A stretch of DNA of 57,908 nucleotides from an uncultured Alphaproteobacteria bacterium (GTDB lineage: Bacteria; Pseudomonadota; Alphaproteobacteria; RF32; CAG-239). Shown one piece after another: positions 16,887 to 24,674 of the stretch. Numbering within the stretch: the first letter of the stretch is position 1; the number at the start of each line of letters is the position of its first letter. The notes below the pieces were generated by a model, which was given only the letters and a program-made list of their open reading frames with translations, searched no databases and was not told where the DNA came from. The position numbers and the translations under genes are program-made. Location of the stretch: positions 1 to 57,908 of the forward strand of contig CAKQLF010000009.1 of assembly GCA_934254585.1 (NCBI GenBank), read 5' to 3'.

Positions 16887-17831
16887 TTATTTATATGAAG
16901 CGCGCTTGATGCGGTCATTGATTGCCAATCCTAATCCATTTTGCGGAATGGGAGCCATTGCAATTTTTGAAAATTTATCCTGACTGTCGGCCAAACGCAT
17001 ATAAGCAAACAATTTTTCGGCCGCTTCAGTTAAGCTTCCTTTGGAACTTAAATTTAAGTTTCCGTCCAGTTGACCAAACCCGATAAAAAATTCATCCGGT
17101 TCCGGTTTTTCGGCGTTTATGCGCAATGTATGCTTAGGAGCGTAGTGGCGCAAAAGCTGTCCCGGAGCAGTCGGCAATTCCGGATTGCCGGAAGAAATCA
17201 AAACTTTTTCACCCAAAAATTCTTCAATATCTTCTTTAGGCGTACCGCCGGCGCGTAGCAAAACAACTTTATCTGTGGTTAAGTCAATAATGGTAGACTC
17301 CACCCCGACACTGCAAGCACCTCCGTCCAAAATCATATCAACCTTGTCCCCTAAACCTTCGGCAACGTGCTGAGCCGTAGTGGGGCTTATGGATTGATAT
17401 TTGTTTGCGGAAGGCGCAACAATCGGCACACCGCTGGCTTTAATCAAAGCTAAGGCAACAGGGTGACGCGGCATACGCACCGTCAAAGTACGCAAACCGG
17501 AACAAGCTAAATCTATGCTCGGATTTTCTTCTATACGGCGCAATACGAAAGTCAATGGCCCCGGCCAAAAATGTTTGGCAAGCGCAAACACGCGTTCATC
17601 GGTGGCGGCATATTCTTTCAAAAAATCAATTTCCGCAATATGAGAGATAAGCGGGTCAAAATGCGGACGCTGTTTAGCGGCAAAAATATTAGCCACCGCT
17701 TTGCTGTTATACACATTAGCACCCAATCCGTAAACAGTTTCGGTAGGAAAAGCCACAAGTCCGCCGTCTTGAATAACTTTTGCCGCCTTAGCAATGTTTT
17801 TATCGGAATATGGATAAATATTATCAGTCAT
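16887..17831 (-). CDS. L-threonylcarbamoyladenylate synthase (Sua5/YrdC/YciO)
   Basis: 314 aa from ATG 17831, with a GTG directly upstream. It makes threonylcarbamoyl-AMP from Thr, bicarbonate and ATP, the first step of tRNA t6A37 synthesis. The YrdC domain fills about 10-200: IQDGGLVAFPTETVYGLGAN, AKQRPHFDPLISHI, GPLTFVLRR, LTVRMPRHPVALALI, VPIVAPSANKYQSISPTTAQHV and GGACSVGVESTIIDL. The linker and C-terminal Sua5 domain (about 215-314, APGQLLRHYAPKH onward) show the long Sua5 form, not the short YrdC form. It starts 6 bp after the immunity-like gene, so it is translationally linked to a probable toxin module, an unusual setting for a housekeeping enzyme. Confidence 0.93.
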   Translation of the reverse strand: MTDNIYPYSDKNIAKAAKVIQDGGLVAFPTETVYGLGANVYNSKAVANIFAAKQRPHFDPLISHIAEIDFLKEYAATDERVFALAKHFWPGPLTFVLRRIEENPSIDLACSGLRTLTVRMPRHPVALALIKASGVPIVAPSANKYQSISPTTAQHVAEGLGDKVDMILDGGACSVGVESTIIDLTTDKVVLLRAGGTPKEDIEEFLGEKVLISSGNPELPTAPGQLLRHYAPKHTLRINAEKPEPDEFFIGFGQLDGNLNLSSKGSLTEAAEKLFAYMRLADSQDKFSKIAMAPIPQNGLGLAINDRIKRASYK

Positions 17832-17837
17832 CACATC

Positions 17838-18239
17838 TCACACGTTAAATATTTGGTTAAGGGCATAATCAAGCTCATTTTCTTTATAAGAGTCTAACAC
17901 ATTCAGGTCATCTCTGTCAATAATTTGATAGCAGCGATTCTGGTAATTATATACCAATAAATCAAAATCGTTATAACCAAGTAGCAAAGAGCCGTCAGGT
18001 TTTATCATTTGTTCGTTTTTATCTACAATATCCAAATCATTATCAACGGTTGCGCCAAAAAGATAAGCCCCGTTAGCTTTTATTCCGTTATAGTGCTTTA
18101 AGAAGTCAATATAAGAATCGGGAATAAAATTCAAACCGGAGTTAACCAAAAGTTTTTGAGCCACAATCAAGGCTTCGGTTTCAAGTTTTTCGCCTTGCGT
18201 TAAATTTTGCGGATTTAGTTGCGATAAAAAGTTTAGCAT
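17838..18239 (-). CDS. SMI1/KNR4 (SUKH)-like immunity protein candidate
   Basis: 133 aa. The region FIPDSYIDFLKHYNGIKANG, followed by AYLFGATVDNDLDIV and LLLGYNDFDLLVYNYQNRCY, has the layout of the SUKH/YrhA superfamily: a helix ending F-L-x-x-Y-N-G, a G-x-x-L-F-G strand, then a strand pair. SUKH proteins often neutralise polymorphic nuclease toxins encoded just upstream. The ATG follows the stop of the HNH-type gene by 3 bp, as expected for a toxin-immunity pair. No signal peptide is present, so it should act in the cytoplasm. The family call rests on a motif reading, not a search. Confidence 0.7.
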   Translation of the reverse strand: MLNFLSQLNPQNLTQGEKLETEALIVAQKLLVNSGLNFIPDSYIDFLKHYNGIKANGAYLFGATVDNDLDIVDKNEQMIKPDGSLLLGYNDFDLLVYNYQNRCYQIIDRDDLNVLDSYKENELDYALNQIFNV

Positions 18240-18242
18240 AAA

Positions 18243-19769
18243 TTATCTGCCTCCGTTTTTTGGGTGTTGTGTCGCCAGCCATTTTGAGAATTTTTGAATT
18301 GCCTCGGATTTGTCGTTCAATTGCTGAGTAAGGTTGTTTATATAAATTTGAGATGATTTTTGAGCATAAGTAATATTATATTTTTTGGCAATAACGATTT
18401 CGTTTTCGACTCTTTTTTCCATTTCTCTAAAATAGTTTACAACATATTTTTTATCGTTCTCCTCTCTTTTTTTGAAAACTTCCGTGTTTTCAAAGTCAAA
18501 ATAAAAAGAGTCTCTTTCATTAAAACCGATAATGGAAATTAAAACCGGATTGTTTACATCTAGACGAGAATAATAATTACTCATTTTATTTTCTTTGTAA
18601 ACTTGATCAAACAAGTGATAATATTTGGAATGCATTTGAGAGTCGACCAAAAGCAAATTATGCGGATAATTAGCGCGGGCTAAGTAACCGTTGTTTGCAG
18701 AAAATTGCACGGCGTGTTTGTGATGAACTTCAAAGTTTGGCAGGGTGCTTTTATCTAAGAGGTTACCATTTTCATCGCGCGCCAAAATCAAATCTTCTTT
18801 GTGTTCGTCAATAAGCTTGTTCATAAATGTTTGCGCAATTTTATCACCGACTTTAACATCGGACATATCATAACCGGCTTTTTTTAAGTCACTGATAACT
18901 CGCGGCGTGTAGTTTGTTTCTGTTACGCGTAAAGAAGCAACATCGCAGTGTCCGAAGCGACGCATGGCATTTAGCAGTGAGGCCACGCAACGCGGGTCAT
19001 TGCCTTTGAAAATTAATTGTTGTTCCATTTGTTTGCCGCAATGTTTGACGAAAGATTTTATCAGCGAGGAGCGAACATTTTTATCTTGGGGAACAAAACA
19101 AGCTCCGCCGTTAGTTATATTATCTGAAAAAGCTTTGTAAATAACGTCGCAGAAATCGTTAACGGTCATAACTTTTAGAGCATCAGGATTAATGTGCTGC
19201 CTATATAGATAGCATTTCAGCTTAAAAGATATGTTGCGAAAACTTTCAAATTGTTGAAAAACCCGCCAACTTGGTGATGAACTTAAATCATATTCCGAAA
19301 ATCGGCATCGTTTTTTATTTTCCGGTTTGCTGAAAAATTTGTATATAGAGCTCAATTGATGGTCTTGGCGAGAATTAATTTTGCCATAGCAGTCCATACG
19401 AATCAGGCGTTTTTCATCATTTGACAAAGGTTCAAAATTTCCCGTGTCTATGTGCGAGTCGGCCAAAATGTGAATTTTTTCTAAGTGTTTGCGAGCCAAA
19501 GAAGCAAACTCGGCAACTGCACCTGATTGCGGCGACTTTTCCTGAGTCTTTATAATATTGTTCAAGGTGATAATCATCAAAATTTGTTTTGAATAAGGCA
19601 GGGATAAAAAGCTTTTTTCAAAGTTATAGGGGGTGCACAAAATATCCCAGATAATTTTATCATCTTCAGCCAAATTATTTTGGATTTTTTGTTGAGGCTG
19701 CGGCGTTTGCGAGGCCGGTTCTAAATCAGCCTGATGTTTTCGTGCATATTTGCTACCTTTTTGTCCCAT
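18243..19769 (-). CDS. HNH-type nuclease, candidate toxin
   Basis: 508 aa with a C-terminal HNH-like core. FEVHHKHAV (His349, His350, His352), then ANYPHNLLLVDSQMHSKYYH (Asn371, His380, His385) gives the H...N...H order of a beta-beta-alpha-metal nuclease. Residues 1-340 are mostly helical and unrecognised. No signal peptide, RHS repeat, PAAR or filamentous-haemagglutinin region is seen, so the route of export, if any, is unknown. A polar, Gln-rich N-terminal tail (1-35) precedes the helical part. It is the first gene of the operon, directly before the SUKH-like gene. It could instead be a cytoplasmic defence nuclease. The start follows AAAGGTAG. Confidence 0.65.
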   Translation of the reverse strand: MGQKGSKYARKHQADLEPASQTPQPQQKIQNNLAEDDKIIWDILCTPYNFEKSFLSLPYSKQILMIITLNNIIKTQEKSPQSGAVAEFASLARKHLEKIHILADSHIDTGNFEPLSNDEKRLIRMDCYGKINSRQDHQLSSIYKFFSKPENKKRCRFSEYDLSSSPSWRVFQQFESFRNISFKLKCYLYRQHINPDALKVMTVNDFCDVIYKAFSDNITNGGACFVPQDKNVRSSLIKSFVKHCGKQMEQQLIFKGNDPRCVASLLNAMRRFGHCDVASLRVTETNYTPRVISDLKKAGYDMSDVKVGDKIAQTFMNKLIDEHKEDLILARDENGNLLDKSTLPNFEVHHKHAVQFSANNGYLARANYPHNLLLVDSQMHSKYYHLFDQVYKENKMSNYYSRLDVNNPVLISIIGFNERDSFYFDFENTEVFKKREENDKKYVVNYFREMEKRVENEIVIAKKYNITYAQKSSQIYINNLTQQLNDKSEAIQKFSKWLATQHPKNGGR

Positions 19770-19798
19770 TTTGCTACCTTTACTACTCTTTTGTCTAA

Positions 19799-19826
19799 AT
19801 TATAACAATAAATAAAAAAATGTCTA
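19799..19826 (-). promoter_or_regulatory. Sigma-70-like promoter of the toxin-immunity-sua5 operon
   Basis: On the minus strand, TAGACA (19821-19826) and TATAAT (19799-19804) are 16 bp apart. The start would be about 20 bp before the toxin gene's ATG. Confidence 0.6.
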
Positions 19827-19893
19827 TCATTTTTTGTAAATAAAGTGTAATTATGTAAATAATAATTAAATTTATAATAAAAAGGAGGGCTAA

Positions 19894-21306
19894 ATGGTTG
19901 AGTTTGTAATTGGTAAAAACATTAAAACCGCGCAAGACAAAGTTTTGGTGGCGCAAAAGGCTACGGAGATAGTGGCGCAGTTGTCGGATAAAGAAAAATT
20001 TCTTGGCGGAGCCATCAAAAAGCAAACTGTGGAAAACGGTGCAAAAATTTATGATTTAGGAGAATATCAAATTCTGGCTGTTGTTGTTGAAACCAAAATG
20101 TCTGCTTTGAAATGGCAGAATCTAGCCGGAAAAATTTATCCCAAAATTAAAAATTGTCGCGAAGTTAAGGTTGATTTGCTTAACTTAAACCAACACGCCT
20201 ATGATTTTGCTTTTGGCTTGGAACTGGCTTCATATTCTTTTGACAAATACTTCACAACCAAAGAAGAATCATTTTATCCGAAATTGGAGCGGGTTATTTT
20301 TACCGGTTTAACCGATATGACCGATTATAAGCCGCTTTCCGGTTTGGCAAACGCTGTGCGTTATGCCCGCGATTTGATTAACGAGCCGGCTAATTATTTG
20401 ACACCGGAGGTTTTTGCCGCCGATATCCGTCGTTTGGAATATTTGGGTTTGGAAGTAAAAATTTTAGATGAAAATGCGATGAAAGAACGGGGATTTTGTT
20501 TGGCTTTGGCGGTGGCGCAAGGGTCAACGAACAAACCTCGCGTGGCGGTTATAAAATGGAAAGGAAATAAAGAGAGTAATGATTTTTCAATCGGTTTAGT
20601 CGGCAAGGGCGTAACTTTTGACAGCGGCGGTATTTCCATTAAGCCGGCGGCCGGTATGGGAGATATGAAACAGGATATGGCCGGCGCGGCGGCAATGGTT
20701 GCGGTGATGAAATCATTGGCTTTGCAGCAAGTGCAAAAAAATGTGGTTGCCGTGGTGGGGTTGGTTGAAAATATGCCTTCCGGCAGCGCGTACCGCCCTG
20801 GGGATATCTTCCGTTCTATGTCGGGGCAAACCGTGGAAGTGCAAAATACCGATGCCGAAGGACGTTTGGTTTTGGCTGACTGTCTAACCTATATACAAGA
20901 AGAGTTTAAGCCTGAATATGTGTTGGATATGGCGACTTTGACCGGAGCTATTGTAATTGCTTTGGGACATTCTTATGCCGGTTTGTTTAGTAATAATGTA
21001 AAATTGGCAAAAGATTTGACTGTTGCCGGTGATAATTCCGGAGAACTCTTGTGGCAAATGCCGATGTGTTCCGAATATAACAAATTGATGGATTCTACGG
21101 TGGCCGATATGAAAAATGTCGGAGGACGCGCCGCAGGTTCTTCTACCGCCGCTTGTTTTTTGCAGCGTTTTGTGAAAAAAGAGACTAAGTGGGCGCATAT
21201 TGACATTGCCGGAATGGATTTGGTTGAAGAGCCGAAACCTCTATATCCAAAGGGTGCGAGCGGTTTTGGCGTACGGTTGATAAATCAATTTATCAACGAA
21301 TTATAA
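19894..21306 (+). CDS. pepA: Leucyl aminopeptidase (M17 family)
   Basis: 470 aa. It removes N-terminal residues from peptides as a two-metal hexamer in the cytoplasm. The catalytic domain has VGKGVTFDSGGISIKPAAGM and DMKQDMAGAAAMVAVM, which carry metal ligands, and the family signature NTDAEGRLVLAD. The N-terminal alpha/beta domain (about 1-150) is less conserved, as is usual. It ends GASGFGVRLINQFINEL, the typical C terminus. AAGGAGG lies 7 bp before the ATG. Divergent from the toxin operon. Confidence 0.95.
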   Translation: MVEFVIGKNIKTAQDKVLVAQKATEIVAQLSDKEKFLGGAIKKQTVENGAKIYDLGEYQILAVVVETKMSALKWQNLAGKIYPKIKNCREVKVDLLNLNQHAYDFAFGLELASYSFDKYFTTKEESFYPKLERVIFTGLTDMTDYKPLSGLANAVRYARDLINEPANYLTPEVFAADIRRLEYLGLEVKILDENAMKERGFCLALAVAQGSTNKPRVAVIKWKGNKESNDFSIGLVGKGVTFDSGGISIKPAAGMGDMKQDMAGAAAMVAVMKSLALQQVQKNVVAVVGLVENMPSGSAYRPGDIFRSMSGQTVEVQNTDAEGRLVLADCLTYIQEEFKPEYVLDMATLTGAIVIALGHSYAGLFSNNVKLAKDLTVAGDNSGELLWQMPMCSEYNKLMDSTVADMKNVGGRAAGSSTAACFLQRFVKKETKWAHIDIAGMDLVEEPKPLYPKGASGFGVRLINQFINEL

Positions 21307-21326
21307 GCTTTAGATGAAAATTTTAC

Positions 21327-21354
21327 TTGAAAATTTCATCTTTAATGCTAAATT
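21327..21354 (+). promoter_or_regulatory. Possible promoter of gapA
   Basis: TTGAAA (21327-21332) and TAAATT (21349-21354), 16 bp apart. It overlaps the pepA 3' hairpin at 21313-21340 (imperfect stem GATGAAA/TTTCATC). A further hairpin, GTGCGG/CCGCAC, lies in the leader near 21382-21399. Confidence 0.35.
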
Positions 21355-21426
21355 AAGCCCAGTTTTTGAAACTATATGCCCGTGCGGGGCTGTCCGCACA
21401 ACACTTTGACTTAGGAGAATAATAAT

Positions 21427-22434
21427 ATGGTTGTTCGCGTTGGTATTAATGGATTCGGTCGTATTGGCCGTTTGGTTTTCCGCGCCGCTCAGGAAAGAAA
21501 TGATATTGAAATCGTCGGCATTAACGATTTGATTGATGTTGATTATATGGCTTATATGCTGAAATATGACACAATGCACGGTCGTTTTAATGGTACTGTT
21601 GAAGTTAAAGACGGTAAATTGGTTGTAAACGGCAAAGCTATCCGCGTTACGGCAGAAAAGAACCCTGCTGATTTGAAATGGGGTGACATCAACGCTGATT
21701 ACGTTGTAGAATCTACAGGTTTGTTCTTAACAAAAGAAAAATCTCAGGGCCATATTGACGCCGGTGCTAAATATGTTGTTATGTCTGCACCTTCTAAAGA
21801 CGACACTCCGATGTTTGTTTGCGGCGTTAACACCGATTCTTATGTTAAAGGCACTCAGTTTGTTTCTAACGCTTCTTGCACAACCAACTGCTTGGCTCCA
21901 ATCGCCAAAGTTTTGAATGACACATTTGGTATTAAAGAAGGTTTGATGACAACTGTTCACTCTACAACCGCTACTCAAAAAACTGTTGATGGTCCGTCTG
22001 TAAAAGATTGGAGAGGCGGTCGTGCTGCTTCCGGCAACATTATCCCTTCTTCTACCGGTGCCGCTAAAGCTGTGGGTAAAGTTATTCCTTCTTTGAACGG
22101 CAAATTGACAGGTATGTCTATGCGTGTTCCGACTTTGGACGTTTCTGTTGTAGACTTGACAGCTAACTTGGCTAAACCTGCCACATACGAAGAAATTTGC
22201 GCCGCTATGAAGAAAGCTTCTGAAGGCGAATTGAAAGGCATTTTGGGTTACACTGAAGATGCTGTTGTTTCTTCTGATTTCTTGGGCGATTCTCACACAT
22301 CTATCTTTGATGCCAAAGCCGGTATTCAATTGACAGATACTTTCGTAAAAGTAATCAGCTGGTATGACAATGAATGGGGTTATTCAAACAAAGTTTTGGA
22401 TTTGATTGCCCATATGGCTAAAGTAAACGGCTAA
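21427..22434 (+). CDS. gapA: Glyceraldehyde-3-phosphate dehydrogenase
   Basis: 335 aa. It oxidises glyceraldehyde-3-phosphate to 1,3-bisphosphoglycerate with NAD+. The Rossmann motif GINGFGRIGRLVFRAA starts at residue 5, the catalytic Cys is in SNASCTTNCLAP, and the His of the active site is in VHSTTATQKTVDGPS. The C terminus SWYDNEWGYSNKVLDL is typical. Wobble positions show a marked preference for a few codons, as in highly expressed genes. The RBS is TTAGGAG. Pgk follows, in glycolytic order. Confidence 0.98.
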   Translation: MVVRVGINGFGRIGRLVFRAAQERNDIEIVGINDLIDVDYMAYMLKYDTMHGRFNGTVEVKDGKLVVNGKAIRVTAEKNPADLKWGDINADYVVESTGLFLTKEKSQGHIDAGAKYVVMSAPSKDDTPMFVCGVNTDSYVKGTQFVSNASCTTNCLAPIAKVLNDTFGIKEGLMTTVHSTTATQKTVDGPSVKDWRGGRAASGNIIPSSTGAAKAVGKVIPSLNGKLTGMSMRVPTLDVSVVDLTANLAKPATYEEICAAMKKASEGELKGILGYTEDAVVSSDFLGDSHTSIFDAKAGIQLTDTFVKVISWYDNEWGYSNKVLDLIAHMAKVNG

Positions 22435-22441
22435 TTTTTGT

Positions 22442-22507
22442 TCCCCGCGTCAGGTGAAAAGCAGTTGGCTTAGTGCTATTGTTTTTTGCTTGGGCGGGGA
22501 GAGTTTT
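22442..22507 (+). terminator. Terminator-like hairpin between gapA and pgk
   Basis: TCCCCGC/GCGGGGA (22442-22448 with 22494-22500) closes a 45-nt loop, and GAGTTTTTT follows. A smaller hairpin can form in the loop. It may limit read-through from gapA to pgk or stabilise the gapA mRNA; pgk starts 24 bp later. Confidence 0.5.
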
Positions 22508-22530
22508 TTATGAATATGTAAGGAAAAACA

Positions 22531-23739
22531 ATGCAAGGATATAAAACTATTGAAGATTTAGGTGATTTGAACGGTAAAGTTGTTATGTTGCGCGCCGATT
22601 TGAATGTGCCTATGGATGAAAATTTTCACGTCACCAACACCGCTCGTATTGATCGCACAGTTCCAACTATTAAATTGTTGATGGAAAAAGGCGCGAAAGT
22701 TGTAGTTATTTCACACTTTGGCCGTCCGGAAGGCAAGGGCGATGTTAAAAATTCTTTGAGCCACGTTGCTCCGGAATTGGAAAAAGCTTTGGGTAAACAC
22801 GTTGTGTTTGTTGACGATTGCATCGGTGAAAAAGTTGCCGACGCCGTTAAAACTATGAAAGCTGATGAAGTTTTGTTGTTGGAAAACTTGCGCTATTACA
22901 ATGAAGAGAAAAAAGGCGATGAAGCTTGGGCGGCTGAATTGGTTAAACCGGCCGATGTTTATGTTTCTGACGCTTTCTCCACAGCTCACCGCGCTCACGC
23001 TTCTATTGTGGCTGCAGCTAAATTGCGTCCGTCTGCAATGGGTTTGTTGATGGCTGAAGAAGTAAACGCTTTGACTACAGGTTTGAACGACCCGAAACGC
23101 CCGTTGATGGCTATTGTCGGCGGTTCTAAAGTTTCTACTAAATTAGACTTGTTGAACAATTTGGTTAAAAAAGTAGATAAATTGGTTATTGCCGGCGGTA
23201 TGGCTCATACTTTCTTGAAAGTTCAGGGCGTAGATGCTATCAATGAAAAGAACTCATTGGTGCAAATGGATATGCTTGACACTGCTAAAGAAATTTTGGC
23301 TACTGCAAAAGAAAATAACTGCGAAATCATTTTGCCGTCTGATATTGTTTCGGCTAAAGAATTTGCCGCAAACGCTGAACATGCAACTTATGATTTGGAT
23401 AAAATTCCGGCTGACGGCACTTTGCTTGATGTTGGTGAAAAATCTATTGAAAACATCAATAAAAAGCTTGATGAATGCAAAACTTTGGTTTGGAACGGTC
23501 CTTTGGGCGCGTTTGAATTGAAGCCTTTTGACAACGCTACCAACAAAGTTGCTCAACACGCTGCAGCTTTGACCGAAGCCGGTAAATTGACATCTGTTGC
23601 CGGTGGTGGTGATACTGTTTCCGCTTTGGCAAATGCCGGTGTTGATACAAAATTCACATACGTTTCAACCGCTGGCGGTGCTTTCCTTGAATGGATGGAA
23701 GGCAAAGAATTGCCAGGTGTTGTGATTATGAAAAAATAA
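22531..23739 (+). CDS. pgk: Phosphoglycerate kinase
   Basis: 402 aa. It makes ATP from 1,3-bisphosphoglycerate. Recognisable segments are VVMLRADLNVPMD, the substrate Arg/His segment VVISHFGRPEGKG, VLLLENLRYYNEEKKGD, MAIVGGSKVSTKL and the nucleotide-binding SVAGGGDTVSALANAG near the C terminus. The length is normal for bacteria (390-400). The RBS is TAAGGAAA. It is followed by a terminator that is present in duplicate further on, at 24393. Confidence 0.98.
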   Translation: MQGYKTIEDLGDLNGKVVMLRADLNVPMDENFHVTNTARIDRTVPTIKLLMEKGAKVVVISHFGRPEGKGDVKNSLSHVAPELEKALGKHVVFVDDCIGEKVADAVKTMKADEVLLLENLRYYNEEKKGDEAWAAELVKPADVYVSDAFSTAHRAHASIVAAAKLRPSAMGLLMAEEVNALTTGLNDPKRPLMAIVGGSKVSTKLDLLNNLVKKVDKLVIAGGMAHTFLKVQGVDAINEKNSLVQMDMLDTAKEILATAKENNCEIILPSDIVSAKEFAANAEHATYDLDKIPADGTLLDVGEKSIENINKKLDECKTLVWNGPLGAFELKPFDNATNKVAQHAAALTEAGKLTSVAGGGDTVSALANAGVDTKFTYVSTAGGAFLEWMEGKELPGVVIMKK

Positions 23740-23759
23740 TCATAATTTTTGATTTTTTA

Positions 23760-23805
23760 CCCCGCCGCAGGTTCCGCACTTCCGGCGGGGTTTTGCATAT
23801 TTAAA
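23760..23805 (+). repeat. pgk terminator, copy 1 of a 45-bp direct repeat
   Basis: An 8-bp stem CCCCGCCG/CGGCGGGG (23760-23767 with 23783-23790) followed by TTTT is a good intrinsic terminator. The segment 23761-23805 recurs without mismatch at 24393-24437, so the toxin-antitoxin genes lie between two identical copies. Confidence 0.85.
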
Positions 23806-23817
23806 ACTAAATTTTTA

Positions 23818-23846
23818 TTGACTTTATGTACAGAATATTGTACATA
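23818..23846 (+). promoter_or_regulatory. Promoter and YefM-type operator
   Basis: A -35 TTGACT (23818-23823) is followed by two TGTACA hexamers at 23827-23832 and 23839-23844, 12 bp apart. TGTACA is the known core bound by E. coli YefM in two repeats with the same spacing. The second hexamer overlaps the expected -10, so binding would block transcription. This supports autoregulation by the antitoxin and the YefM-YoeB complex. Confidence 0.75.
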
Positions 23847-23875
23847 TTAAATATAAATTGAGAGGAGAGATAACG

Positions 23876-24130
23876 ATGGAAGCAATAACCTATACCGCAG
23901 CCCGTCAAAATATGGCAAAGTTGATGGATGAAGTTGTGAACAATAGCGAAGTTAAAATTATTACCCGCAACAACAATCCATCGGTAGTTATGATGTCGCT
24001 TGACGACTATAATGCTTGGATGGAAACTTGCTATTTATTGGCAAATCCCGTAAATGCCGAACATCTGCAAAAGAGTTTGACCGAAGCTGAAAACGGAGAT
24101 TTTGTAGATGTCAATATTGAAGACTTGTAA
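23876..24130 (+). CDS. yefM: YefM/Phd-family antitoxin
   Basis: 84 aa from ATG 23876, which follows GAGAGGAGAG; an in-frame TTG lies six codons upstream. The N-terminal dimer and DNA-binding fold is typical: MEAITYTAARQNMAKLMDEV, then ITRNNNPSVVMMSLDDYNAW. The C-terminal part (about 50-84, NPVNAEHLQKSLTEAENGD) would wrap the toxin. It neutralises YoeB in the cytoplasm and represses its own promoter. The toxin gene overlaps its 3' end by 23 bp. Confidence 0.92.
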   Translation: MEAITYTAARQNMAKLMDEVVNNSEVKIITRNNNPSVVMMSLDDYNAWMETCYLLANPVNAEHLQKSLTEAENGDFVDVNIEDL

Positions 24131-24380
24131 GTTTACGCAAGAGGCTTGGGCTGATTATTTGGAGATAAAATCTCAAGACGCTAAAATGGCGGAAAAAATA
24201 AAAACGCTGATACAAAATATTATGGATACGCCGTTTGATGGTTTGGGCAAACCGGAGCCTTTAAAATACAGTCTGACCGGTTGTTGGTCACGGCGGATTA
24301 ATCAACAACACCGACTTGTTTATAAGGTTGTTGATGATGGTTTGCAAATAATTTCTTGTAAATACCACTATGTGAAATAG
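24108..24380 (+). CDS. yoeB: YoeB-family mRNA interferase toxin
   Basis: 90 aa. YoeB is a ribosome-dependent endoribonuclease. The catalytic residues line up with the E. coli protein: Glu50 in GKPEPLKY (Glu46), Arg69 in NQQHRLVY (Arg65), His87 and Tyr88 in CKYHY (His83, Tyr84). The last two residues, VK, extend past the usual terminal Tyr. The start lies in the antitoxin gene with GGAG upstream, giving coupled translation. All catalytic residues are present, so it appears active. Confidence 0.93.
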   Translation: MSILKTCKFTQEAWADYLEIKSQDAKMAEKIKTLIQNIMDTPFDGLGKPEPLKYSLTGCWSRRINQQHRLVYKVVDDGLQIISCKYHYVK

Positions 24381-24392
24381 GATAAAACAAAA

Positions 24393-24437
24393 CCCGCCGC
24401 AGGTTCCGCACTTCCGGCGGGGTTTTGCATATTTAAA
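24393..24437 (+). repeat. Copy 2 of the 45-bp direct repeat, terminator after yoeB
   Basis: It is identical to 23761-23805, including the GC-rich hairpin and T run. It serves as the terminator of the toxin-antitoxin pair. A third, decayed copy is at 25413-25456. Confidence 0.85.
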
Positions 24438-24446
24438 TAAAATCTA

Positions 24447-24674
24447 TTGCAAAAAGGCAGATTATTCTTTATATTGGCACTGCAAATCAGAGATGGTTTG
24501 TGGTGTCTGAAAAACATCTTAACTGTTAAACATATCCCTTTCGGGGGAGTGCACGAAATAAGCGTATTAGCAATAATGCGGCGAATAAGTGCGACTGATA
24601 CAGTTACAGTTTTTCAGCTCCTCCGCCTTGATATTTTTAGGCGGTTTTTTTGTAACAAAAATGGAGCTAAAAAT
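24447..24674 (+). promoter_or_regulatory. Promoter and riboswitch-like leader of the third pilin gene
   Basis: TTGCAA (24447-24452) and TATATT (24470-24475) have a 17-bp spacer, so the transcript should start near 24482. The leader can form a domain closed by AACTGT/ACAGTT (24521-24526 with 24600-24605). Inside are a small CCC/GGG hairpin and an extended arm, GCAC/GTGC (24551-24554 with 24589-24592), capped by CGTATTA-GCAA-TAATGCG (24563-24580) with a GNRA-type tetraloop. Next come a terminator, CCGCC/GGCGG at 24623-24644 plus seven T, and the pilin ATG. Aptamer-like domain plus terminator is the layout of a transcriptional riboswitch. I recognise no known class. Confidence 0.55.

Noticed and set aside
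24541..24605. c-di-GMP-I riboswitch at pilin 3
   Set aside because: The GNRA-capped arm is suggestive, but the second helix with its receptor and the conserved GGTAGGTAGC-type strand are missing.
24447..24674. Upstream extension of the third pilin frame
   Set aside because: It covers the promoter and the riboswitch-like leader with its terminator; ATG 24675 with GGAG upstream suits the family.
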